Part shown: positions 56,380-64,000 of the stretch, piece after piece | Numbering within the stretch: the stretch's first letter is position 1 | Layout of the letters: each line of letters starts with the position of its first letter | Source: Pirellulaceae bacterium | GTDB lineage: Bacteria > Planctomycetota > Planctomycetia > Pirellulales > Pirellulaceae | DNA: 64,000 nt | Direction: 5' to 3' | Assembly: GCA_029243025.1 (NCBI GenBank) | Contig: JAQWSU010000006.1 | Location: 124,001 to 188,000, forward strand | Notes under the pieces: model-generated | Told to the model about the DNA's origin: nothing | Seen by the model: the letters and a program-made list of their open reading frames with translations, nothing else | The model's database searches: none | Program-made: the position numbers and the translations under genes

Positions 56380-56763
56380 ATGCCTCGTATCCTTGGTGTT
56401 GACATTCCTAACGACCGCGCTATCTCGGTATCGCTGACCTATTTGTACGGGGTTGGGCCGAAGACAGCTCGAGAACTTTGCCACAAGGCAGGGATCGGAC
56501 CCAATAAGCCGGCTCGCGAAATCGCGGAAGATGAGCTGGGGCGGCTTGCTGCATTGCTGGAACGAGACTACGTAGTAGAAGGCCCACTGCGTCGTCAGTT
56601 AGCTCAAAACGTTTCGCGTCTGCGTGACATCGGTTGCTACCGAGGCATACGCCACCGACGCGGACTCCCCGTTCGTGGACAGCGAACTCGCACAAATGCT
56701 CGGACGCGCAAGGGCCCGAAAAAGACAGTCGCCGGCAAGAAGGGCGTGAAGGATCTTCGATAG
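56380..56763 (+). CDS. rpsM: 30S ribosomal protein S13
   Basis: A 127-residue S13 that contacts the P-site tRNA and the 50S subunit. MPRILGVDIPNDRAISVSLT, YLYGVGPKTA and IRHRRGLPVRGQRTRTNART are diagnostic. First gene of the alpha operon. rpsK follows. Confidence 0.97.
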   Translation: MPRILGVDIPNDRAISVSLTYLYGVGPKTARELCHKAGIGPNKPAREIAEDELGRLAALLERDYVVEGPLRRQLAQNVSRLRDIGCYRGIRHRRGLPVRGQRTRTNARTRKGPKKTVAGKKGVKDLR

Positions 56764-56836
56764 TTCCCCGTCGGTTCCCCAATTAAACAAACAAGACACC
56801 CGTTACCTCGGCTAGGTCCTTGGAGGTCATTTCGCA

Positions 56837-57217
56837 GTGGCAAAGAGCAAGAAGCGTCGAGCGCGTCGCAACGTTACGGTCGCAGTCGCATTTATCAAAT
56901 CAACGTTCAACAACACAACAGTGACGATCACCGATACCAAGGGCGATACACTGTGTTGGGCAAGTGCCGGTACATGTGGTTTCAAGGGAAGCCGCAAGAG
57001 CACTCCGTTTGCCGGACAGTGTGCTGCACAGCAAGCAGCGGAAAAAGCAATTAAGTTTGGCGTGAAGGACATTGATGTTCGAGTAAAGGGGCCCGGCTCT
57101 GGACGTGAAAGTGCCATTACCGCTCTCCAATCGGCTGGCCTCAACGTCAAGTCGATGGAAGATTGTACTCCCATCCCTCACAATGGCTGCCGCCCACCCA
57201 AGAAGCGTCGAGTCTAA
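56837..57217 (+). CDS. rpsK: 30S ribosomal protein S11
   Basis: A 126-residue S11 of the 30S platform, beginning at GTG 56837 with GGAGGT about 9 nt upstream. [40 protein letters not shown] and the end [11 protein letters not shown] are typical. The S4 gene rpsD, usually next, is missing here. Confidence 0.97.
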   Translation: MAKSKKRRARRNVTVAVAFIKSTFNNTTVTITDTKGDTLCWASAGTCGFKGSRKSTPFAGQCAAQQAAEKAIKFGVKDIDVRVKGPGSGRESAITALQSAGLNVKSMEDCTPIPHNGCRPPKKRRV

Positions 57218-57329
57218 TTCGATCTGCCTTGGAGACGTGGTAGTCACAGGCAGACAAATTTAGCGACGTTTCTCAGCGTATTTAACAAAATTCAATCGCC
57301 CAGCTGATGCGATTTAAACGGAGGCTACA

Positions 57330-58310
57330 ATGCATATTCGGTGGCGTGGTCTGGAATTGCCCAGTGTCGTAAATTGCGACAAAGAAACACTCACTCGCAC
57401 CTACGGAAAATTTTGTGCCGAGCCATTCGAACGTGGCTTTGGTTCCACGATCGGAAACAGCCTGCGACGCATCTTGCTTTCCAGCTTGGAAGGCAGTGCC
57501 GTCACGCAAATCAAGATTCGTGGTGCTCAGCACGAATTCACCAATATTCCGGGCGTCCTCGAAGATGTCACGGATATCGTTCTCAACGTCAAATCGTTAG
57601 TGGTGAAAAAGTTCACGCCGGAAACACGTGTCATCACAATCGACAAATCAACAGCCGGTCCCATTACGGGCGCTGATGTGCAAGTAGATGCAGACATCGA
57701 CGTGATCAGCCAAGATCTCGTGATCGCTACCCTCACCGACAACGTGCCATTCTTCATGGAAATGGTCGTGGAAAATGGTCGCGGCTATGTTCCCGCAAGC
57801 GAACACAGCACAACTGAGCATGAAATTGGCGTGATCCCAATCGATGCCGTCTACAGTCCGATCACTCGCGTGCGATATGAAGTCGAAGAAACACGTGTTG
57901 GACAGAAGACAAACTACGACCGGCTCACCATCGAGATCTGGAGCAACGGTTCGGTGACTCCCGACATGGCGATTGTCGAGGCATCTAAGATTCTCCGTAA
58001 GCACCTGAATCCCTTCATCCAATACTCGCAACTCGGCGACCGCGTTCACTCGCCTAATCGAGGCACGGGTGGGACGGATGTCGTGCTGGAATCGAAGCTG
58101 AATATGAGCTTGGCTGAATTAAAACTCTCCGTTCGAGCCAGTAATTGCTTGGAATCTGAGGGAATTAATTCGGTTCGTGACCTCGTACAACTGACTGAAG
58201 ACCAGTTGCTGGAAGTTCGCAATTTTGGCGATACAACTCTCAACGAAGTGCGTGAACGACTGACCGAGATGGGTTTACATCTTGGCATGCGAGTTCCGGC
58301 TAATAGCTAA
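57330..58310 (+). CDS. rpoA: RNA polymerase alpha subunit
   Basis: A 326-residue alpha subunit. The N-terminal assembly domain contains [20 protein letters not shown] and IKSIRG-like [10 protein letters not shown]. The C-terminal domain, which touches UP elements and activators, has [16 protein letters not shown] and [15 protein letters not shown]. Ribosome binding site GGAGG lies before ATG 57330. Confidence 0.98.
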   Translation: MHIRWRGLELPSVVNCDKETLTRTYGKFCAEPFERGFGSTIGNSLRRILLSSLEGSAVTQIKIRGAQHEFTNIPGVLEDVTDIVLNVKSLVVKKFTPETRVITIDKSTAGPITGADVQVDADIDVISQDLVIATLTDNVPFFMEMVVENGRGYVPASEHSTTEHEIGVIPIDAVYSPITRVRYEVEETRVGQKTNYDRLTIEIWSNGSVTPDMAIVEASKILRKHLNPFIQYSQLGDRVHSPNRGTGGTDVVLESKLNMSLAELKLSVRASNCLESEGINSVRDLVQLTEDQLLEVRNFGDTTLNEVRERLTEMGLHLGMRVPANS

Positions 58311-58345
58311 CAACCAATCACCACGTTTTAGTAGCGGATAGATCG

Positions 58346-58996
58346 ATGCGTCACCGAAGAAAAGGTCGTCGACTGGGAAGATCCTCGAGCCATCGGAAGG
58401 CGATGATGAAGAATCTGGCCAGCAGCCTGTTCCTAACAGAGCGAGATGCTGAGTTAGATGACAATGCCCCGAAGGTAAAAGGGCGAGTGATCACCACGGT
58501 CGAAAAGGCCAAGGAAGTTCGACCGCTGGTCGAACGGTGCATTACGATTGCTCGTCGCTCCTTGCAGCACACCGAAGCTGCCCAGGCGTTCGCGACCGAT
58601 GCGGATCGCGGCACAGAACAGTGGAGAGCTTGGCGAGGCAGTGAACAGTGGCGCAAATGGAACGAGGCAATTGCCCCTGTGGTTGCCGCACGCCGACGTG
58701 CCATCCAATTGCTGGGAGACAAACAGGCAGTGGGCATCCTGTTCGATGACATTGCACCTCGTTTTTCCGACCGCGATGGCGGATACACTCGCATTCTTAA
58801 GATCGCTCAACCACGTCTGGGTGACGCAGGAAAGCAAGCTATTCTCGAATTTGTCGGCGTGAATGACCGCGTCGCACAAGTTAGCCAAAAGCCAGCCTTC
58901 GAAGATGGTAGTAACGACGAAGCTGCAAGCGAATCGACGGAATCAGCTCAAGCGACCAGCGAAGAAGCGGCTGATGAGAAGGCCAAAGACGAGTAA
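58346..58996 (+). CDS. rplQ: 50S ribosomal protein L17 with large insertion and acidic tail
   Basis: A 216-residue L17, where most are about 115-130. The start MRHRRKGRRLGRSSSHRKAM and the GYTRILKIAQPRLGDAGKQA region are conserved. Between them, residues about 80-125 hold a Trp-rich extra segment (EQWRAWRGSEQWRKWNEA). After about residue 178 comes an acidic Ser/Ala/Glu-rich tail. It closes the alpha operon and is followed by a GC-rich hairpin. Confidence 0.93.
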   Translation: MRHRRKGRRLGRSSSHRKAMMKNLASSLFLTERDAELDDNAPKVKGRVITTVEKAKEVRPLVERCITIARRSLQHTEAAQAFATDADRGTEQWRAWRGSEQWRKWNEAIAPVVAARRRAIQLLGDKQAVGILFDDIAPRFSDRDGGYTRILKIAQPRLGDAGKQAILEFVGVNDRVAQVSQKPAFEDGSNDEAASESTESAQATSEEAADEKAKDE

Positions 58997-59009
58997 TCTC
59001 GCTCAATCG

Positions 59010-59040
59010 GGGGACGCTCCGCTCGCTGGATCGCGTCCCC
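59010..59040 (+). terminator. Hairpin at the end of the alpha operon
   Basis: The arms ggggacgc (59010-59017) and gcgtcccc (59033-59040) are perfect inverted repeats with a 15-nt loop, 13 bp after the rplQ stop. Only two T residues follow, so termination may be weak or Rho-aided. The hairpin ends 24 bp before the next gene. Confidence 0.55.
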
Positions 59041-59064
59041 TTCCCTGAGCCAAGGTTCTCCAGC

Positions 59065-59643
59065 ATGGATGCTCGCGGAATCAACTTCACGTCACAAATT
59101 CGTGTCGTTATCGACGACATGATTGCTCGCTTACCTGAACTTCAACACATCGATCTCAATCGAGTCGCAATCGCGTTCGCACAGGCGAGGAATCGCTCCC
59201 GCTATGGAACTCATGCGACCCTAACTCCCATGCGATTTCTCGATGGATCGCTCACCATGCAACAAGGCCGTCGCACCTATACCGTGCAACGAATCTACGA
59301 TGATCGTGGTGCCGAACTGCTTTACATTCTGACGTTGTACCTGCCTCGCTTCATGGACGTTGACTTTCATGAAAAACTGGTAACTCTGCTACACGAACTC
59401 TGGCACATTAACCCCGAATTCAATGGCGATATTCGCCGCCATGCGGGTCGCTGTTATGCCCACACGCACTCCCAAAAAGAGTACGACGCTCGCATGGAAA
59501 TACTCGCCAATCGCTGGCTCGCGACACAACCGCGCGACGAATTGCTGAACTTTTTAAAACTTAACTTTTCCGAGCTCAGCAAGGCTTACGGAAGCGTGTT
59601 CGGCACGCGCCTTCCAACCCCAAAATTGATTGCCGTCGCCTAG
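59065..59643 (+). CDS. Putative HExxH metallopeptidase-like protein
   Basis: A 192-residue soluble protein with HELWH at residues 110-114, the zinc-binding signature of many metallopeptidases. A following GDIRRHAGRCYAHTHSQ offers further histidines that may be the third ligand. There is no signal peptide. It resembles small predicted metallopeptidases sometimes found in phages and in planctomycetes. The substrate is unknown. It lies 68 bp downstream of rplQ on the same strand and could be read through from the alpha operon. Confidence 0.65.
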   Translation: MDARGINFTSQIRVVIDDMIARLPELQHIDLNRVAIAFAQARNRSRYGTHATLTPMRFLDGSLTMQQGRRTYTVQRIYDDRGAELLYILTLYLPRFMDVDFHEKLVTLLHELWHINPEFNGDIRRHAGRCYAHTHSQKEYDARMEILANRWLATQPRDELLNFLKLNFSELSKAYGSVFGTRLPTPKLIAVA

Positions 59644-59969
59644 GCTGAGTTACTTGACCAAGCTTCAATTCGCAAGCAATTACCGCCAAACGACTTTTCC
59701 TCTTCGAAACTCGCGGTTAAATGTCACGAAAACCTGCGTCATCTGGCAGCGTATCGACTGCGTTTTGCTGAGCCACAACCAAGTCATTAAGAAAAATGAA
59801 CACGAAAACCGATCGCCGACCGTGTTCTCCAGACATGATTAAAATAATATTTGTAGCACTTTCACTTAATCGCACAAAATCACCGGGTGCGCTGTGAATG
59901 ACTTCCCTTTAAAATGCTAGCAATTGATATTTCAGCAAACCCATCAATGGCCAAAAGAAGACCTGTTCA
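59644..59969. other. 326-bp AT-rich gap
   Basis: A noticeably AT-rich stretch (for example around 59838-59860) between the HExxH gene and the dockerin protein gene. A frame at 59630-59842 has no support. Its base composition fits a promoter region, with TTAAAAT near 59910 as a possible -10, but no matching -35 is clear. Confidence 0.5.
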
Positions 59970-61166
59970 ATGATCGGCAACTCAGTTAAGCCATCGCTTT
60001 GGATCGCGGCAATTTGCGTTTACTTTCTTCTTAATCAAGTTTCCCACGCTGATACACTCGTCTATGGATTCGACGATGGAACCTTGGGAGATTGGCAATT
60101 GATAGGCGTGGATGGCGAAGCACTTCCGCAAGAGAGCGTGACCTGGATTCCGTCAAACGAGACAATCGAATTTAAGTTTCCGTTCAACGGATTCAATCTC
60201 TTGCCAGCAACTTCGGCTGATTACCGAATCATTCCTACCCCTTGGGAGAAGCGTGAATGTCTGATGGGCGTCGTCTGCCACACACACATTTTACGATCTC
60301 CTGAATTCTTGCTAGACAGCTCGGGCGATCTTTCGATTGACATGATGGGCGGTTGTGGGAACAGCAAAGATTCTTGCGTTTTCGACGTCGACGATCCACC
60401 CGGATCACCGGATGAATTGCCGATCCTCCAAACCTACTCAAATACCGATTTACAGGGCTATGCCCTGCTCGATGTCGAGACGAACCAATACGTTCTTCAC
60501 GCATTTCCAAGTTTTTATAACGATGGCATACATCGCCCAGGAAATCCGTTCGACGCCGAAACGCGTGACGAATGGGAAACGGTTTCAATTTCGCAAGCAG
60601 ACCTTGCATCGTACGCAAACAACGACAAGGCATATCGCATCGACATCTATGATTCGTACCGTGGTCCTAATAGCTGGATTGGCTTTGACACGGTCACAAT
60701 CCCTGGTCATCCAGTGGAGGGTGGCGGCAGTATCCCGGGCGACGTGAACAGTGACGGCGCCGTCAATGACGTGGACATGGACGAGCTCAGCGCGGCATTC
60801 AAAGCAGGCGACTCGGAAACCCGCTTCGACGTCAACAACGACGGAGCAGTCAACAGTAATGATCGCGTTTTTTGGATCGAATCGATCAACAATAGCTACT
60901 TTGGCGATGCCAATCTTGACGGCGAGTTCAACAGCAGCGACCTCGTTACAGTATTCAGTGCCGGCAAATATGAGAGCGGTGAAATGGCTGGTTGGGCAGA
61001 AGGCGACTGGGATGGCGACATGACGTTCGGCAGCGGCGATCTGGTCATCGCATTCCGATCGGGCGGATACGAACAAGGCCCTCGTGCTGCTGTAGCTGCC
61101 GTTCCAGAACCCTCGAGCGTTGTCCTGCTCTTGATCGGCTTAGTCGCACTCCTGCGACGACGCTAA
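59970..61166 (+). CDS. Secreted PEP-CTERM protein with dockerin-type repeats
   Basis: A 398-residue exported protein. A signal peptide ends near residue 28 (VSHA). The first 250 residues look like a beta-sandwich carbohydrate- or surface-binding domain with a CGNSKDSC pair. Residues 256-370 carry calcium-loop repeats of the dockerin type (GDVNSDGAVNDVDMDEL, DVNNDGAVNSNDRVF, GDANLDGEFNSSDLVTVF, GDWDGDMTFGSGDLV). The end, VPEPSSVVLLLIGLVALL then RRR, is a PEP-CTERM sorting signal, cut by an exosortase. It is probably attached to the cell surface or released. Confidence 0.85.
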   Translation: MIGNSVKPSLWIAAICVYFLLNQVSHADTLVYGFDDGTLGDWQLIGVDGEALPQESVTWIPSNETIEFKFPFNGFNLLPATSADYRIIPTPWEKRECLMGVVCHTHILRSPEFLLDSSGDLSIDMMGGCGNSKDSCVFDVDDPPGSPDELPILQTYSNTDLQGYALLDVETNQYVLHAFPSFYNDGIHRPGNPFDAETRDEWETVSISQADLASYANNDKAYRIDIYDSYRGPNSWIGFDTVTIPGHPVEGGGSIPGDVNSDGAVNDVDMDELSAAFKAGDSETRFDVNNDGAVNSNDRVFWIESINNSYFGDANLDGEFNSSDLVTVFSAGKYESGEMAGWAEGDWDGDMTFGSGDLVIAFRSGGYEQGPRAAVAAVPEPSSVVLLLIGLVALLRRR

Positions 61167-61215
61167 TCCATCAGGGCGATGAAAGTCGTCAAACATAGTC
61201 AGAGGTGATGTCGCT

Positions 61216-62223
61216 TCAATTCGTCTCGACCACAAAGCGAACCCAACCCTTTCTCACTTGGCCGGGCGGACAAATCTGCAAGTGAGCCTCCCGGTTTTTT
61301 CCTGCACTAGCAAGATTGTGGGCGTCCGTAGAACAAGTTTGATTTTCAACACAAAAGAAGGGTTGATTCGGCGTGTAGACGACGAGGTGAGTAAATGCCT
61401 CATCACTTTCCAACACCAATCGACGTTTCATATCGCGGAACTCAACAACCACAGGCTTATCAGGTTGCATCCCAAAGAACACGTCATCCAGTTTCAGTTG
61501 GCCAAACGAAATCGGCTTTCGCAGATCGAACGGAGTTTGTCCGAGTGGAACCAACTCACCTAAAGGCAGTCGCTTTTCGGATTTCATCCAATGAGTCGCT
61601 GGCACCGTCAAAAATGTTTTAGCACGATCACCCTGATAGAGAAAATATGGATGCAGGGCAAAACCAAACGGCACGGGCGTCGTTCCTTCAGAATTGTCAA
61701 CCGAATACACCCAACGAACCGAACCTGAGGCAACCGTGATCGACAAACCGATGCGATGGCGAAGTGGAAATTTGTCGAATCCTTTCATTTTTGCATCGAA
61801 CACCAATTCAGCATTCAGTGTCGCCTGCTCGTCATTAACCGACGAGCCTGTGACGCGCCAAGGAACGCTGTGCACCAATCCATGAATGAAGTTTCCCGCC
61901 GAGTTGGGCGGAAAACGAAATCTTCGTCCCTGAAAACTGAATTGAGCACCGCGCACTCGGTTCGGAGTCGGATAAAGAATCGGAGTTCCAAATCCAACGC
62001 CTGGAACCCGACTCAATTCATCAGGTACACGCAAATATTCCACATCCTCCACGCAAAATGAAAACAGATTGCAGCCAGCTTCGGGAATCACTTTCGCGGT
62101 CGTCTTTGCCTGAGTCAGCGTATAAACCTGCCAATTGGTTTTCGGGTCTCGCTCAACTTCAACTGTCCCAGCACGAGCAACCGTAGCAGTCAGCAAACAA
62201 AAAAGAATCACATGAAGCTTCAT
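61216..62223 (-). CDS. Secreted aldose 1-epimerase family protein
   Basis: A 335-residue protein with a signal peptide (KLHVILFCLLTATVARA). The mutarotase fold is shown by NRVRGAQFSFQGRRF, the catalytic-site HGLVHSVPW and HPYF histidines, and the ENQTCSTDAHN segment carrying the general-base Glu. It interconverts sugar anomers, here probably outside the cytoplasm. ATG 62223 has GGGGAG 7 nt upstream and lies 4 bp after the sulfatase stop, so the pair is one operon. The longer frame to 62382 overlaps the sulfatase. Confidence 0.85.
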   Translation of the reverse strand: MKLHVILFCLLTATVARAGTVEVERDPKTNWQVYTLTQAKTTAKVIPEAGCNLFSFCVEDVEYLRVPDELSRVPGVGFGTPILYPTPNRVRGAQFSFQGRRFRFPPNSAGNFIHGLVHSVPWRVTGSSVNDEQATLNAELVFDAKMKGFDKFPLRHRIGLSITVASGSVRWVYSVDNSEGTTPVPFGFALHPYFLYQGDRAKTFLTVPATHWMKSEKRLPLGELVPLGQTPFDLRKPISFGQLKLDDVFFGMQPDKPVVVEFRDMKRRLVLESDEAFTHLVVYTPNQPFFCVENQTCSTDAHNLASAGKNREAHLQICPPGQVRKGWVRFVVETN

Positions 62224-62227
62224 CAGG

Positions 62228-63661
62228 TCACTCCCCAGCCGGATTCTGAACGGGTTCTGAGAACGAAGACGGTTCGAACTTCTGCCACGGAACGGCTCCA
62301 CCACGTTGGATATGGGCTCGCAACACAGCAGACATCTTGCGAAAGACGGCTGATTCATCCACGGCTCGATCGCTGGCTTCAAGGGGATCCGTTTCTAAAT
62401 CGTAGAGCTCCAGCGGAGAAAACGGACTATTTTGTAACAGCTTCCACTTGCCCTGTCGCAAGGCCTGAATCGTGAGACCGCCATATCGATCTCCCCCTTC
62501 TCGGCGATGAAAGAACAGATCTCGATTCCCAGTCACTTGCGGCTTACCCATCAGCGTAGGAACGAGCGATATCCCATCGATGGAATGCTTCAATTCCACA
62601 CCCGCGATTTCGCAAAGAGTCGGCAACAGATCCATGGTGAGGCCAATGTTATCGGTGCGTGTTCCTGCTTGAATCTGCCCCGGCCAGACGACACAGGTTG
62701 GCACTTTCAGTCCACCCTCATACATACTCTGTTTGCCATCCCGATGATTACCATTTTGGGCACCAACATTCAGTTGCCCGCCATTGTCAGAAGTGAATAC
62801 GATCAGCGTGTCATTAGACAACCCGCATTCTTCCAAACACCCTAATACCTTCCCGATTGATTGATCCATGTGTTCAATTAAGGCGACAAGCTTGGCTCGC
62901 TTGGGATCAATCCCTGCTTCTCGTGATTTCACACGTTGTAACCAATCAGCAGGAGGCTGGATCGGTGTATGCGGGGCGTTATAGGCGAGATAAAGACAGA
63001 AGGGTCGATCTTCACCCTCACGAGATCGCAAATAATCACAAGACCACTGCGTGAACAAATCCGTGGCGTGTCCCGAAGGATCGATCTCTTCTTCATTACA
63101 TCGCATGTAATTAATTCCGTGTCGACGGTGCGTGTAATAATCGTCCATCATGTCCCCCAGGTATCCGTGGAACAGATCAAATCCACGATCCCGAGGACGA
63201 TTGGGCGCTTCTAAACCCAAATGCCATTTGCCGATAATCGCCGTGTCGTAGCCAACCGACTTCAATAACTCTGGCAACAGTATCGCATTGGGGCTCATAT
63301 ATCCCCAGCTATTTGCGGCGCGCGTTCGAATGACACCCGGCACCCCTACAAGCTCCGGATAACATCCCGTCAACAGCGAGGCACGGGTCGGAGAGCAAAC
63401 CGGACAGTTCGCATAAAAATTGTCAAATCTCAATCCACGCTTCATCAATCGGTCGATCTGGGGTGATTGAAGATCCTTGGCCCCGTAGGAACTCAAATCT
63501 CCATATCCCAAATCATCGACCAAAATCACGAGCATGTTTGGCCGTTCGGGTGCTGCCCCCACCGAAGATGCACAAGAGATGACGGTCAGCAACAGCGCAA
63601 CCCGAGAAGACCATCGAAATAAGGGACGCTCGCATGCAACGCGATATGATTTTTTAATCAT
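62228..63661 (-). CDS. Secreted sulfatase (formylglycine type)
   Basis: A 477-residue sulfatase with a signal peptide (WSSRVALLLTVISCASSVGA). Catalytic features are NMLVILVDDLGYGDLSSYG (metal aspartates), CSPTRASLLTG whose Cys becomes formylglycine, GKWHLG and DNGG. Such enzymes remove sulfate from algal polysaccharides and are abundant in marine planctomycetes. A sulfatase maturase is needed but not seen in the window. ATG 63661 gives the proper signal peptide. It is followed by the epimerase gene. Confidence 0.92.
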   Translation of the reverse strand: MIKKSYRVACERPLFRWSSRVALLLTVISCASSVGAAPERPNMLVILVDDLGYGDLSSYGAKDLQSPQIDRLMKRGLRFDNFYANCPVCSPTRASLLTGCYPELVGVPGVIRTRAANSWGYMSPNAILLPELLKSVGYDTAIIGKWHLGLEAPNRPRDRGFDLFHGYLGDMMDDYYTHRRHGINYMRCNEEEIDPSGHATDLFTQWSCDYLRSREGEDRPFCLYLAYNAPHTPIQPPADWLQRVKSREAGIDPKRAKLVALIEHMDQSIGKVLGCLEECGLSNDTLIVFTSDNGGQLNVGAQNGNHRDGKQSMYEGGLKVPTCVVWPGQIQAGTRTDNIGLTMDLLPTLCEIAGVELKHSIDGISLVPTLMGKPQVTGNRDLFFHRREGGDRYGGLTIQALRQGKWKLLQNSPFSPLELYDLETDPLEASDRAVDESAVFRKMSAVLRAHIQRGGAVPWQKFEPSSFSEPVQNPAGE

Positions 63662-63830
63662 GGTTGACTTCAGATTCTTGATACTTAGCAGATGAAGCAA
63701 GTCGGCAAGCCAGGTTTTCCCCGAATGCCACGGCAGGCCGATTGTACTGCCTGGCGAATACCGAGACAATTAATTGCAATTCACAGACCGATTCCATTCA
63801 AATACGAATTCGAACCGACGAGGCCGATGA

Positions 63831-64000
63831 ATGTCATTAGCGGGAAAAACATTGTTTATTACCGGAGCAAGCCGGGGCATTGGTAAGGCCATCGCATTAC
63901 GAGCTGCCAGAGATGGTGCAAACGTCATCGTTGCCGCCAAGACAGATAAGCCACACCCTCGGCTACCTGGGACGGTCCATTCAGCCGTCGACGAAATCGA
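63831..64000 (+). CDS. Short-chain dehydrogenase/reductase, 3' end cut by window
   Basis: The first 56 residues are visible. MSLAGKTLFITGASRGIGKA holds the TGxxxGxG nucleotide-binding motif, and the following VIVAAKTDKPHPRLPGTVHS is close to hydroxysteroid dehydrogenase-like 2 (HSDL2) proteins. GAGG lies 8 nt before the ATG. It is divergent from the sulfatase. The substrate cannot be told from this part. Confidence 0.85.
   Translation, partial: MSLAGKTLFITGASRGIGKAIALRAARDGANVIVAAKTDKPHPRLPGTVHSAVDEI

Noticed and set aside
59630-59842. 70-residue plus-strand frame after the HExxH gene
   Set aside because: It overlaps the end of the HExxH gene and lies in AT-rich sequence without a ribosome binding site or recognisable product.

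Overview
The window looks like a chromosome segment of a Planctomycetota bacterium, probably of the Pirellulales (Rhodopirellula-like). This rests on several things read from the proteins: a divergent EF-Tu switch I, a sigma factor with a long N-terminal helix-turn-helix extension, a PEP-CTERM/dockerin secreted protein, a secreted sulfatase, a DUF3891 protein, PQQ-type beta-propeller and TPR secreted proteins, and ribosomal proteins with long tails. No search was run, so the placement is inference. Neither end of the window is a gene boundary.

Layout. 1-6.65 kb (minus strand) is a surface-polysaccharide operon. It holds two paralogous capsule-type glycosyltransferase-like proteins around a family 2 glycosyltransferase, then a CMP-sugar synthetase fused to a HAD domain, a TylF-like methyltransferase and a cut-off membrane-anchored protein. 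A consensus-like promoter lies at 6750-6777. A divergently transcribed MsbA-type ABC exporter (6.9-8.9 kb) probably flips or exports the glycolipid product. 8.9-23 kb is mixed: a PQQ beta-propeller protein, an ABC-2 transporter preceded by a 20-bp palindrome, a TPR protein with hexapeptide repeats, a short MnmE-like GTPase overlapping coaX, obg, rpmA, and three planctomycete-type proteins of unknown or weakly known role. At 23.5-25.1 kb is the unusual sigma-70 factor.

25.4-59.0 kb is one long plus-strand run of translation and transcription genes. In order it has tRNA-Thr-Tyr-Gly-Thr, tuf, tRNA-Trp, secE-nusG-rplKAJL-rpoBC (beta operon), rpsL-rpsG-fusA (str), rpsJ-rplCDWB-rpsS-rplV-rpsC-rplP-rpmC-rpsQ (S10), rplNXE-rpsNH-rplFR-rpsE-rplO-secY-adk-map-rpmJ (spc) and rpsMK-rpoA-rplQ (alpha). 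The order is ancestral, but rpmD, infA and rpsD are absent from their usual slots, and rplU is absent beside rpmA. The tRNA anticodon order matches the E. coli thrU-tyrU-glyT-thrT-tufB array.

59-64 kb returns to accessory genes: a small HExxH protein, a dockerin-repeat PEP-CTERM protein, a sulfatase plus aldose-epimerase pair (minus strand), and the start of a short-chain dehydrogenase cut by the window end.

The observations most worth following up are the sigma factor's extension, the twin cysteine-bearing glycosyltransferase-like proteins, the EF-Tu switch I, the 62-bp overlap of rpsC and rplP, the MnmE-like GTPase lacking its C-terminal cysteine motif, and the large insertion in ribosomal protein L17. 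I saw no CRISPR array, prophage, insertion sequence or clear defence system.
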